NCBI RefSeq assembly: GCF_024499015.1
Contig: NZ_CP098604.1
Coordinates: 3,038,001-3,102,000 of the forward strand
Length of the DNA: 64,000 nt
Source of the DNA: Xanthomonas hortorum pv. pelargonii
GTDB taxonomy: Bacteria; Pseudomonadota; Gammaproteobacteria; Xanthomonadales; Xanthomonadaceae
Direction: 5' to 3'
A program made the position numbers and the translations under genes. Under the pieces are notes generated by a model, which was not told the origin of the DNA, made no database searches, and was given only the letters and a program-made list of their open reading frames with translations. Positions 48,561 through 57,382 of this stretch are shown in pieces. Position 1 is the stretch's first letter; each line of letters begins with the position of its first letter.

Positions 48561-50590
48561 AGCTCACCAGCGACATTGGGGCCTCTTCCAGCCGCCGCGC
48601 AACCTCGCCTGCCCCCACACAGCCAACGCAGGCCGAGGAGGCCGCTGCAGCACCGCAGACGCGGCCTCCAGCCGGGCCGCTCGCGGGCTTACACTCTTCG
48701 GGCCCGATGTTGCGCGTTCGTCGCGCAGCGGTTCCACGTCGCCCGACGAACGACGCAAGTCATGCCGAGTCCTCGCATGGCGCATCCCATCGCTCGGAGT
48801 CCTCGCAGTCGTCGCATACTTCGGAGCTGACGGATGCAGCGTTTTACACTCCGCCGCTAAGCCCCGGGTCCTCGGTCAGCGATGTGTCGGACGCGCCTGC
48901 CGCGCCTGCCGTTGCAGCGACCTATGTGCAGCGCAGTGCGTCGACAGCCGCTGACTTGAAGGGGCAGATACGTGCGCGCCTGGATGCAGTGCCATTTGCA
49001 GCGCCGTCGGAGGAGCAGGAGGCGCTGCAGGCCGCGTATCTGGAATGGGCGGACGCGCGCGTGGATGAACGCATCACCGCGTTCGGGCCGGATGCCGGAT
49101 ACCAGATCGTCGGCGATATGAAGACGGCAGGCGCAAAGGCAGCGTGGCCGATCGCCTACGAGTGTCTCAGGGCCTTCGTCATCGGCTCGATGCGGACCCC
49201 GTTCGGTCTTGCCGCGGGCGCCGCCTACGACAGTTCGCGCCCGCCCGGATCGGAGACGCTGAGTACGGCAACGCTGTCCGGTGCGGTGGCGGGCGTGGTG
49301 TCCTATGCCAGCGATACGTTGCTGATCCCGGCAATGGATCGGCGCGCGCGCGTTGCGAACTTGCCGCGGTTCCAGGCCATCGACCCCAAGATCCTGGTGC
49401 CCGATCCGCCGCCGGTCTTGCTGGAAATCACCGCCGAAGGCAAGCGTTTCACGCGCCCGGGCGAGGGCAACGCGCCCACGCTTGCCGAGCTCAAGGCGCA
49501 GACCTACGACCTCCGCCAGGGAGTCACCCAGTGGCAATCGACGTTGGACGACAAATCCCTGGATACCTTGTTGCTCAAGCCGACGATCAACGCAGGATTC
49601 AACGCGGCGCGGCGAACCTCCGACGACCCGGGCACGCGCACGCCGGCCGGCCAACTGGGGTTGAGCGCGCTCGCCATTGGCGGGGCAGGGGTGGTGCAGA
49701 AGGCGATGCTCGAAACCGGCAAGGCGGTGGCGCGCACCGGCCAGATGCGCGTGCCCGACCTGCTGGGCGGACAGCAGCGGCTGAATCTGTTTTCGCTGGC
49801 ATTGCCGGACAAGACGCGTCGGCCGGCGCAATGGTCCGACGCTGTGCGTTTTCCCCCCAACTATCTGCTGGAGACCGGGAAAGAAGGCCTGGCGTTGGCC
49901 AGGCAAGCCTTGAGCACCACCAACGCGATCACCACTGCGCTACGCGACGTGCTGGGCCGTCACATGCTCAGCAACGTGCTGGTCAATTTAGCCTCGCTCG
50001 GTGCCGGCCGCCTGATCGCTGCGCCGTTGCGCGGCGGCAACGAAAACGGCAGCGTTGCGGGCGAAGCCGCCAATTCCACCGCCACGGTCGTACAGCAGGC
50101 GGTGCAGACCCTGTTCAACGATACGGTCTGGAATGCGCTGAAGGCCAAGAACGGCGCCAATACCACCCAGGCGACGCGACTGGATCAGGAACGTGCCGTC
50201 ACCGCGGCCAATCATCAGCGCACCATCGAACGCACGCTTCAGGCGCTGGCCGAGCCCATCGACGAGGCGATCGCGCTGTTTTCGGCGCCGACACCGGCGC
50301 AGATTGCGCGTGCCCTGGAAGAGGGAGAGCGGCTTGCGCCTGCACCGGGGCCGCAGGCGAGGAGGTTGCGCGAAGCCCTGGAGACATTGCGCGCGGAAAT
50401 CGGCACGCAGTCCCCCTCGATTGCGACCATCGACACGGTGCGCGATGCGCTGCACGCCGGGCAGAAGGCGATATTCAGCGGAGTGCCACGCGACGACCTG
50501 ACCGCGACACTGGATACCGAGTTGACGACGCTCAGGGACGCGTTGCACGAGAGCGAGAAACTGCGCCAGTGGGAAAGCGGCCGGCCGTGA
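48557..50590 (+). CDS. xopF1: Type III effector XopF1
   Basis: A 677-residue effector, close to the roughly 670 residues of XopF1 (Hpa4) encoded in the hpaB-hrpF interval of other xanthomonads. The first 125 residues are Ser/Pro/Thr/Ala-rich (export region). A mostly helical body follows, with Gly/Ala-rich hydrophobic segments (SMRTPFGLAAGAAYDSS, GQLGLSALAIGGAGVVQK, NVLVNLASLGAGRLIAAPL) and a C-terminal helix bundle. XopF1 suppresses plant immune responses in rice pathogens. Expression should depend on HrpG/HrpX through the PIP box upstream of the chaperone gene. No frameshift is seen. Confidence 0.8.
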   Translation: MKLTSDIGASSSRRATSPAPTQPTQAEEAAAAPQTRPPAGPLAGLHSSGPMLRVRRAAVPRRPTNDASHAESSHGASHRSESSQSSHTSELTDAAFYTPPLSPGSSVSDVSDAPAAPAVAATYVQRSASTAADLKGQIRARLDAVPFAAPSEEQEALQAAYLEWADARVDERITAFGPDAGYQIVGDMKTAGAKAAWPIAYECLRAFVIGSMRTPFGLAAGAAYDSSRPPGSETLSTATLSGAVAGVVSYASDTLLIPAMDRRARVANLPRFQAIDPKILVPDPPPVLLEITAEGKRFTRPGEGNAPTLAELKAQTYDLRQGVTQWQSTLDDKSLDTLLLKPTINAGFNAARRTSDDPGTRTPAGQLGLSALAIGGAGVVQKAMLETGKAVARTGQMRVPDLLGGQQRLNLFSLALPDKTRRPAQWSDAVRFPPNYLLETGKEGLALARQALSTTNAITTALRDVLGRHMLSNVLVNLASLGAGRLIAAPLRGGNENGSVAGEAANSTATVVQQAVQTLFNDTVWNALKAKNGANTTQATRLDQERAVTAANHQRTIERTLQALAEPIDEAIALFSAPTPAQIARALEEGERLAPAPGPQARRLREALETLRAEIGTQSPSIATIDTVRDALHAGQKAIFSGVPRDDLTATLDTELTTLRDALHESEKLRQWESGRP

Positions 50591-50701
50591 GCGATCGATC
50601 GCGCGGGTGATCCGCTCGCGGATTCCACGCTGCAAGGACAGACGCAGTCGCCGTTCCGTCTGTCGCTTGCTGGTGCTCCCGGTGCCGGCCTGGCGCGTGG
50701 C

Positions 50702-53700
50702 TTACCTGCGAGCAGCGGGAGTGGGCGCTGCGGCGCGCGGCACCGCTTCGTACGCCGGCCATTGACCGACCGTGCGCATGGCCTCGGCGATGCGGTTGCG
50801 CTGGCGCTTGACGATGAAATCCACGCCACGCTCTTCGGTCAGTTTCGCCTTCTCGCGGACCAACAGCAAGGTCGGCTCCCACACGGCGGGCTGCTGCAGC
50901 AAGGCATCGAAGGCCGTACGCTCGGCGAGTGCACGCGCGTGGTCACCCGCGTCCTGCGCCACCAGCGCAAGTGCCCGGTGCACGTCCAGCAACGGCGCAG
51001 CGGCGCTGCGTAACGCCTCGTCGGCAAACAGTGCGGCCAGCGCGTTGCCATCGGCAAAACGCCTGGCCTGCTGCATGAAATGCTCCAGTTGCAGCTCTGC
51101 CAGCACCGGTTGCAAGGTCTGGTCGACATCGTTGCCCAGCTTGACCAGGCCGTAGTCGGCCCAGCGCTCCCACTGGGTGCGGACCAGGCGTTCGAACGCG
51201 GCGAATTGCGTGAAGTCGGTTGCGCGGTCGCTGCGGACCGGATCGATTTCGCCGCCGAACTGGAATAGCGTGCAGAACGCGGTGGCCACGTCCGCGCTCA
51301 CTTCGGCGACATAGCCGGCTTCGATTGCCGAGACCGTGGTGCTGGCTGCAGGCGTCGCCGATGCACCTTCGCGGCGCTGCTGGGCAAGTGCCAGTTGTAC
51401 GCCGGCCGTCAGGCGTGCGGCCGCTTCCACCCGGCGTGCGGCGGTGGCGTCGCAATACTGCGTGGTCATGTAGCCGGCCACGGTCGTCGACGTCCAGCCG
51501 AGGTCCTGGCGCGATTTGACGCCGAGCCCGAGCGAGCCGCCCGCACGGCGGCCGTGCGTATCGCCTGCGCGCAGGCCGGCGCTGACGCTGGCGCTGCATT
51601 CGGTTCCCTGGCTGACGCGTGCGGCCTGGTCGATCAGCCCGACGCTGGCCTCCGGATGCTCGGCCAGCAACGCATGCATCCAGTCCGCGCCGTGTGGCTG
51701 CTCTGGATGATCGGGTGATGCGCGGAGCACCAGATGCTCCAGCATGCGCAAAAACGCCTGCAACAGCGCCGGTTCGCGGCCCTTGCCCAGCCGGGGGATA
51801 CGGATCTGCAGGCCGTCTTCCACACCGACCTCGCGCCGATAGCGCCAGTCCACGGCGGCCGACACGCCGGCTGCTGCGTAGGCACTGTCCACAGCGATGC
51901 CATAGCCGGCAGTCAGGCCCGCACCGAGCTGGCGCTGTGTCGCGGATTGGCGACTGATCTGCAGGTACAGACCGGTACGTCCCATGTAGAACTCCAGCGA
52001 GGCATCGTGATTGCACTGCATGCTGGCGATCAGTCGCGCGCCCAGGCCGAACGCAGATCCTGCAACGGCAGCTGCCGCCGAAAGCGGTGCGAGATTGGCG
52101 CCCCAGGTCCGTTGGCAGGTCATCCGCCAGCGGTCGCGCCATTCCAGGTGCGAGAGCATGTCGCGCAGCAGGTCCAGCAACGCCTCGGGGTGGGCCAGGG
52201 CGCCGGCACCGGTCTGCTTGGCCAACTGCAAGGTCTTGTCGATGGCGGTGTCGAAATGCGCCAGGCAGTCATCCGCATGTGCGAGCCACACTGCGGCCTG
52301 TGGCGAGGCATCGCTTGCTTGCAGCTCGGCCGCTTGCTCTGCATGCTCCGCCCGCACGGTAGACAGGCAGGTGCGCAATAGATCGAACGCGGCTGGGGCG
52401 GTGCATCGGCTGCTTCGCACCTGCTCCCAGGCACGCTGCAATCCTTCCGGTGGCGCTGCCTGCACCGCTGCACCGCCCGGGGTGCTGGATGCCTGTGCCT
52501 GATGGTGGTCGTGCAGCACCGCCGCACGTTCGGCGATGCGCGCCAGGGTGGCGGCATCGAAGACCATGCCGCTGCGGTCCACGTCCTCATCGACCCATTG
52601 CAGCAACTCGGCAGCCGCCTGCCAGTGCAACTCGGCCTGCGATGGCACACAGCCCTGCGGCCGGGCGGCATGCAATGCGCCCAGGTAGCCGATCAAGGCA
52701 GCGCAGGCGTGTTCCAGGGTCAGGTTGGCGCGTCGACGCGGTGTCGGCAGTGCGGTGGCCGATGCGACCTCCAGCCCCTCCGACAAGGCATGCAGTGGAT
52801 TGGGAGCGCTCGCGTGTGCGCCTGCAGAATGGGGCGAGGTGGCCGTGCGCACCGCCTCGCCGAATGCCTGCAGGTGGGCGTTTGCGCGCGCATACGCCGA
52901 GTCGGGAGCACGCGACTCGTAGCCGTTGCGCAGCGCATGGTAGGCCGCGCGTTCGTCGCTGCTGCAGGCCAGCAGCGCCTGCGCCGGGTCGGCCGCGTGC
53001 AGGGCACTCCCGGCCGCGCGCCGTGCATCGCTCAGCCAGCACCGCGCGGCGGCATCGTCCACGGGCGTGGCGCGCAGCAGCGCATCGGCCCGTAATGCGA
53101 TGCGCGCGATGTCCTGGCGGGCCGGGTCGGCGGCACGCTCATGGCGTGCCTGGATCAACTGGCCGAGCACCTGGCGGCCGCGCGGCACGCGCGCCAGGGT
53201 CTCCAGCCAGCGCGTCGTCGCCGCCTCGATCGCTGCGCGAGGAGTTCCGGTGTGCTCGTCCATCGTCGCGCCCTGTTGGGCATCGTGCTGTTGCGGATCG
53301 GCAGGGATCAGCGCGCTCCAGCTGCTGTTGTGGACATGGTCGAAGGTGGCAAGCAGCAGCGCCGCCGCGTCAGCACGGTTGTCGCCGAGCACACCGGCCA
53401 CTGCCGAGCGCAGCGCGCCAAGCGCGATGGCCACGATGCCCGCTGCAGGCACCGCCTGGTCTCCGAAACGCGTGGTGGAGAGCCCGCTCGCCCATGTCGA
53501 CAAGCGCTTGCGCAATGCGGTGGCCGCGGCGGCATCGGTTGCGCTGGATGCGGTCTGCGCGATCTGCGCGGCAATCAGCGCGTCCGACGCGGCACTTAGC
53601 GCCTGGCTGGCGCGCAGATCGTCGGCCGCTGCGGTGTCGACCTCCTGCGCGAGCGAGTGCGTCAGACCCGCCAGCGCCGGCAGCAGTGCACGCAGCTCGT

Positions 53701-54745
53701 CGGCGTGCGCAGCGGTCTCGAACAGGTCGCCAGCCACGATGTGCGCAGACTGCAGCGCCTGCGCCAGGGTGGTGTCGAGGCTGGCGGCGCGCACTTGCAG
53801 GCGCTGCAGCGAGGCCTGCTGTTTCTCGCGCAGGGCGGACAGATGGCGCGCGTGCTCGTGCAGCTTGCGGATGCGATCCAGCTCGGCTTCGTGCTTGAGC
53901 ATGTCGTGCAGGCGCGGTCGACGATCGCTTGCCGCAGGCGCGGGCATGGCCGTCAGTTGGTCCAGTTGCTGCTGCAGCTGTTGCTCGGTGTGCGCCAGGC
54001 GCTCGCTGCAATCGGCGATGTGTTTGCGTAGCAGCGCGTTCCAGGTGGCCAGCACCTGTTGGCGTTTGCGGGTGTCGTTGGCACGGTCGGCCAGGCGCGG
54101 TGCGCGTCTGGCATGCAAGCCGGTGTCCTGCTCCAGGCGATCGAGATGCAGCCGCACCAGGCGCTGCAGCGCTGCGGCCTTGCGCACGGCGATCCGTGCA
54201 TCGCTCAGCCGTTGCGAGGCGGCGAATGTCGCTGTCTGCACCGGAGCCAGTGCGTGCCAGTCGCCCGGTTCCGATCGAGCGGGTGGTGCAGGCTGCGCAG
54301 ACGTGCCCTGGTAGCGCAGCAGGCGCGTATGGTCGGGAGTGGCCTGCCGGGCGATGCCCACCGCCGTGCCGGCGAGCCGGGCGAGCTTCTGCAACGACTT
54401 GCGCACGCCGCGCAGCCTGCCTGTCTCGCGCGGCGCAGGCGTGCCCTGTCCGCTGTCGGCAGCAGCTGCGGTGTAACGATGTACCCGTGCGGCCACATCC
54501 ATTTCTGCAGCGCGTGCTTCGGACTCGGCCGCGGGCCCATCCAGTTGATGCAGTCGGTGATGGGCCTGCTTGTGCGGCGAGGGCGTACCTGCATGCGCGG
54601 TGCTGTGGCTGTTGCCAGGCAGCCCGACTGTCACGGTGGAAGGGCGAATGCGGGTCAAGGCCGATCTCTCGCGTGTGGCGGTTTGCGTCCGACTGTGCTC
54701 GCCGCTGCTGTAAAGCCGAACCGGGCGAGCGGCCCGTTTGCACAT
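50702..54745 (-). CDS. Large uncharacterised protein in the hrp cluster, candidate effector
   Basis: A 1347-residue intact protein between xopF1 and hrpW. The N-terminal ~110 residues are basic, Thr/Ser/Ala-rich and probably unfolded, compatible with a type III signal. Residues about 190-330 are strongly heptad-like (AALQRLVRLHLDRLEQD, EQQLQQQLDQL, REKQQASLQRLQVRAASLDTTL), giving a coiled coil. A long Ala-rich helical middle follows. The part around residues 900-1100 differs, with Gly/Ala segments (LAPLSAAAAVAGSAFGLGARLIASM, GAGLTAGYGIAVDSAYAAAGVSAAVDW) near LEFYMGRTGLYLQ. It has no signal peptide. I recognise no named effector family. No PIP box lies directly upstream. An internal start is possible, as the first 30 residues lack support. 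Confidence 0.6.
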   Translation of the reverse strand: MCKRAARPVRLYSSGEHSRTQTATRERSALTRIRPSTVTVGLPGNSHSTAHAGTPSPHKQAHHRLHQLDGPAAESEARAAEMDVAARVHRYTAAAADSGQGTPAPRETGRLRGVRKSLQKLARLAGTAVGIARQATPDHTRLLRYQGTSAQPAPPARSEPGDWHALAPVQTATFAASQRLSDARIAVRKAAALQRLVRLHLDRLEQDTGLHARRAPRLADRANDTRKRQQVLATWNALLRKHIADCSERLAHTEQQLQQQLDQLTAMPAPAASDRRPRLHDMLKHEAELDRIRKLHEHARHLSALREKQQASLQRLQVRAASLDTTLAQALQSAHIVAGDLFETAAHADELRALLPALAGLTHSLAQEVDTAAADDLRASQALSAASDALIAAQIAQTASSATDAAAATALRKRLSTWASGLSTTRFGDQAVPAAGIVAIALGALRSAVAGVLGDNRADAAALLLATFDHVHNSSWSALIPADPQQHDAQQGATMDEHTGTPRAAIEAATTRWLETLARVPRGRQVLGQLIQARHERAADPARQDIARIALRADALLRATPVDDAAARCWLSDARRAAGSALHAADPAQALLACSSDERAAYHALRNGYESRAPDSAYARANAHLQAFGEAVRTATSPHSAGAHASAPNPLHALSEGLEVASATALPTPRRRANLTLEHACAALIGYLGALHAARPQGCVPSQAELHWQAAAELLQWVDEDVDRSGMVFDAATLARIAERAAVLHDHHQAQASSTPGGAAVQAAPPEGLQRAWEQVRSSRCTAPAAFDLLRTCLSTVRAEHAEQAAELQASDASPQAAVWLAHADDCLAHFDTAIDKTLQLAKQTGAGALAHPEALLDLLRDMLSHLEWRDRWRMTCQRTWGANLAPLSAAAAVAGSAFGLGARLIASMQCNHDASLEFYMGRTGLYLQISRQSATQRQLGAGLTAGYGIAVDSAYAAAGVSAAVDWRYRREVGVEDGLQIRIPRLGKGREPALLQAFLRMLEHLVLRASPDHPEQPHGADWMHALLAEHPEASVGLIDQAARVSQGTECSASVSAGLRAGDTHGRRAGGSLGLGVKSRQDLGWTSTTVAGYMTTQYCDATAARRVEAAARLTAGVQLALAQQRREGASATPAASTTVSAIEAGYVAEVSADVATAFCTLFQFGGEIDPVRSDRATDFTQFAAFERLVRTQWERWADYGLVKLGNDVDQTLQPVLAELQLEHFMQQARRFADGNALAALFADEALRSAAAPLLDVHRALALVAQDAGDHARALAERTAFDALLQQPAVWEPTLLLVREKAKLTEERGVDFIVKRQRNRIAEAMRTVGQWPAYEAVPRAAAPTPAARR

Positions 54746-54844
54746 GGCAGCAGTGTTTGCTTGCCGCGACGCAGTGCGTGCCGCGCAGGCGTCGCAGCGA
54801 TGATGGTCGGTCTGCGGTCATCGCCTACGACGGCGGGCACTGAC

Positions 54845-54879
54845 GCCCGGCAGATGCGGCAACCATGCATCTGCCGGGC
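54845..54879. terminator. Perfect hairpin between hrpW and the 1347-residue gene
   Basis: A 13-base perfect stem, GCCCGGCAGATGC (54845-54857) with GCATCTGCCGGGC (54867-54879), and a 9-base loop. It lies 36 bases past the hrpW stop on the minus strand. It lacks a T-tract, so it may be a transcript-end stabiliser or a weak terminator. Confidence 0.6.
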
Positions 54880-54914
54880 GCGATCGACGCGCAGCGACGG
54901 TGCAGCGCGCGCGA

Positions 54915-56064
54915 TCAGCCGCTGTAGGCCTTGTGGCCGATACGTGTCGCTCCGGTGGCCTGGGAAGCGTCGGGGGCAATCACTTCGTCGGGCGCATCGG
55001 TCTTCAGGTTTGCCAGCGTCACCGTCGCGCCGGGCGCGTCGGTCCGGAACACCGCTTCCTTGACCTGGTTGAACTCGCAATTCTCGACCTGAAGGTGCGA
55101 GTCGATATCGGCATGCCCACCGTTGGTGCGGAAGACCTTGCTGGCACCCTCGACGGTGTCGCCCGACATCACCACGTCGGCAGCGCCGTTGTCCTGCACG
55201 ACCTTGTCTGCGGCGTTCTTGAACGTGCAATTGATGATCTCGACCTTCGGCCGGCCGCTGACCTCGGGGCTGCAACCGGCAATACCCGCATCATGCTCAC
55301 GGTTGCCCTGCCCATCGATGGTGACGGCATCCTCGCTGACATCTTCGTTGACGCAGTTGACCATCTTGCCGCTGGCCATGAAATGCACACCGTCGCCGGT
55401 GCCACCCATGCGGACGTTGCAGAGGCTGCCACCATCCTCGACGACGAAAAGTGGCTGCTGGTGCTCGTTCTGGGAGCCATCGCCCAGACCTGGGCCACCG
55501 GTGTAAAGCTGGCCCTTGCCGTCGAACACCTCGCCCTTGTGCACCACGATGGGCTTGTTCTGGATGCCGGGTGGCGCGGTGACGACCTTGCCGGGAGGCA
55601 GTGGCGCTTGCGTGCCGGTCGGGCCTGGCGTGCCGTGAGCACCGTCGGTGGGCGTGGGTGGGTGTCGCCGAGTGACCCGGGTTGGTGGGCGATGCGCCGT
55701 TGCCGGTTCCCGTTCCCGTTCCGGATGTGTTGCTGCCGTTGCCACCGTTGCTGCCGTTGCCACCGTTGTTGCCATTGCCATTGCCATTGCCATTGCCGGC
55801 ACCACTGCCGCTGCCGTGTTGCCCGCCGGGGTTGGTGGAACACGGCGGGTTCGATGGCGGCATAGATGGTGTCGAATTGAAGTTGGTCGGTTGCTGACCG
55901 TCACTGGATGGCTGATCCTGTGGCTGCATCATGTCGCTGAGCAGGCGTTGCATGCAGTACGCCAGCATGCTCATGATCACCGCGGTGAGGGCTTGCTGCT
56001 CCGAAGGGGAGAATGAGGACGGCTGTAAGCTCGCAGTGCTATGTGAGGGAATGGCGAGATTCAT
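54915..56064 (-). pseudogene. hrpW: HrpW harpin/pectate-lyase-like protein, frameshifted in the linker
   Basis: HrpW is a secreted harpin with a pectate-lyase (PL3) domain acting at the plant cell wall. The N-terminus (MNLAIPSHSTASLQ..., Gln-rich) leads into a Gly/Asn/Ser linker with GNGNGN and NGGNGS repeats. The C-terminal domain has PIVVHKGEVFDGKG, LFVVEDGGSLCNVRMG, EDVSEDAVTI and KVEIINCTFKNAADKVVQ, the parallel beta-helix turns of PL3. The two halves lie in different frames; the shift falls near 55650-55690 in a run of CCCACC repeats. Total length (1150) is not a multiple of three. hrpW beside hpaB is also seen in X. campestris pv. campestris. Confidence 0.75.
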
Positions 56065-56238
56065 TGGCGAGTGTCCTTGCAAGAGATGAATGGCGGACGA
56101 AATCCTGCGGTGGGGAAATAACCGCGCGACAACGTAGCGATGCGATACAGCGCAGCGGATGCGCAAGGCGCCGGCAGCGTGCTGCGCAGTCGTGCATGTC
56201 TGGCTAACACCATCGGCATGCAGGCAACGCCAAGCACC

Positions 56239-56709
56239 TCACGCGCGTAGCCACAGATAATTTCCCGTTGCGATTCCTTCGAACATTTCGTCGTGTGCAA
56301 TGAAGATGTTGTTGTTCCAATAACGGCCATGCTCGGCGTAATGGGCGAGCAGATCGCAGATCCAGGCGCCGTCGACGTCGTCGTCTAGCGGAACGCGCAC
56401 GACCAGCACGATCACGCCGGCATCGTTCAATCCGAGTTGCGCCTGGTCCTGCGCATATACCGACAGGTTGGCTTCCAGCAACAGCCGGAATACCGTCAAG
56501 GTCCGTCCCGCAGGAGCAAGGCCGTAGGAGATGCGTAGGTAAAGTGCTTCTTCCTGCGCTTCCTCCTCGGGCTGTGGCTCCGGCATGTGCAGATAGACCT
56601 CGAATCCGTCTATCTGGATCGTGCGGTGCTCGAGCAACTCCTGCACATCCGGCAGGCCAAGCACATCGCACAGTTCCGCAGCCAGGGTTTCGAATCGTGC
56701 CGAAGCCAT
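56239..56709 (-). CDS. hpaB: HpaB global type III secretion chaperone
   Basis: A 156-residue acidic chaperone. In Xanthomonas HpaB binds many effectors, brings them to the HrcN ATPase and blocks premature export of translocon components. The sequence shows the CesT-type layout: N-terminal helix (ARFETLAAELCDVLGL), then strands (IQIDGFEVYLHMPEP, LYLRISYGL, VIVLVVRVPLDDDVDGAWICDLLAHYAEH) and an acidic loop EEEAQEEA. It lies 68 bases after hrpE on the same strand, matching the conserved hrpE-hpaB order. Confidence 0.88.
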   Translation of the reverse strand: MASARFETLAAELCDVLGLPDVQELLEHRTIQIDGFEVYLHMPEPQPEEEAQEEALYLRISYGLAPAGRTLTVFRLLLEANLSVYAQDQAQLGLNDAGVIVLVVRVPLDDDVDGAWICDLLAHYAEHGRYWNNNIFIAHDEMFEGIATGNYLWLRA

Positions 56710-56777
56710 TGCCTAACCGCTGTCGGTTGCGCAGACCCGTGTGGGCGGGCCTGCGCAAGTGATGAACCATTTTTGTC

Positions 56778-57044
56778 TTAACGTGTCGCGTCTTTCATCG
56801 TCTCCCCGAATTTTCTGATTACATTGTTCAACGAGGCATTCAAGTTCAATGCGTTCATCTCACGGCTGACATAGTTATTGCTTTTGATGGTCGTTGAGAC
56901 TGAGTCGCCTACACCGCCCATGAAGGAGTTTGCCTGGCCGGACTGACCCATGCTGCTTATTTCACTATCAAACTTATCCTTGAACGTGTTGCTCAGAAGG
57001 TCCTTGGCTGATCCGCCTCTGTTGATGCCTTCAAGAAGTGACAT
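56778..57044 (-). CDS. hrpE: HrpE, Hrp pilus subunit
   Basis: An 88-residue pilin. HrpE polymerises into the Hrp pilus through which effectors pass to the plant cell. It is Ser/Asn/Gly-rich in the surface-exposed N-terminal half (LLEGINRGGSAKDLLSNTFKDKF, SSMGQSGQANSFMGGVGDS), and the C-terminus forms an amphipathic helix (NALNLNASLNNVIRKFGETMKDA) for polymerisation. AGGAG lies before the ATG. Slightly shorter than the 93-residue X. euvesicatoria protein. No PIP box in the 73-base gap upstream. Confidence 0.88.
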   Translation of the reverse strand: MSLLEGINRGGSAKDLLSNTFKDKFDSEISSMGQSGQANSFMGGVGDSVSTTIKSNNYVSREMNALNLNASLNNVIRKFGETMKDATR

Positions 57045-57117
57045 GTTGATCTCCTATTTCTTTTGAGAAGCGCCGTTGGCGCGGGAAACCCTGCTTGCTT
57101 CACTAGCAGGAATTGGG

Positions 57118-57360
57118 TTAGGCAGCCGCCGCGATGTGCGAGACCAGCGCATGGGCGGCATTGAAGCCTTCGTGCAGTGTCGAAAGCCGGGTGCGATCTG
57201 CGGCGTCGGTTGCGGCCATCCACTGCACCTGCACCTGCTGTCTTGTGTTATCTAGCGCATCGACAATCCTTGCCAGGCGCTCGCCGCTGGCATCTTCGGA
57301 TTTGACCTTGATCAAGGCACCCATGTCATGGGCGATGCTTTCAGTGATGGATTCAAACAT
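57118..57360 (-). CDS. hrpD6: HrpD6
   Basis: An 80-residue helical protein, last gene of the hrpD operon. HrpD6 is needed for pathogenicity and hypersensitive response and influences regulation and secretion of other Hrp proteins in X. oryzae. The sequence has two helices (ESITESIAHDMGALIKVKS and GERLARIVDALDNTRQQVQVQWMAA) and no membrane segment. It follows hrcD by 22 bases. Confidence 0.85.
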   Translation of the reverse strand: MFESITESIAHDMGALIKVKSEDASGERLARIVDALDNTRQQVQVQWMAATDAADRTRLSTLHEGFNAAHALVSHIAAAA

Positions 57361-57382
57361 GACCGATCCTCGTTGGATTAAC

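Noticed and set aside
48857..49906. 349-codon minus-strand open frame opposite xopF1
   Set aside because: Antisense shadow rich in Arg, Gly and His; xopF1 is complete on the other strand with a PIP box and coupled chaperone.
53067..54314. 415-codon plus-strand open frame opposite the 1347-residue gene
   Set aside because: Ser/Ala/Cys/Arg-rich shadow translation with no motif; the minus-strand frame is continuous and has domain structure.
57045..57117. Search for a PIP box directly upstream of hrpE
   Set aside because: No TTCGB pair with a 15-base spacer is present on the minus strand there; hrpE is probably read from the hrpD promoter or another signal.
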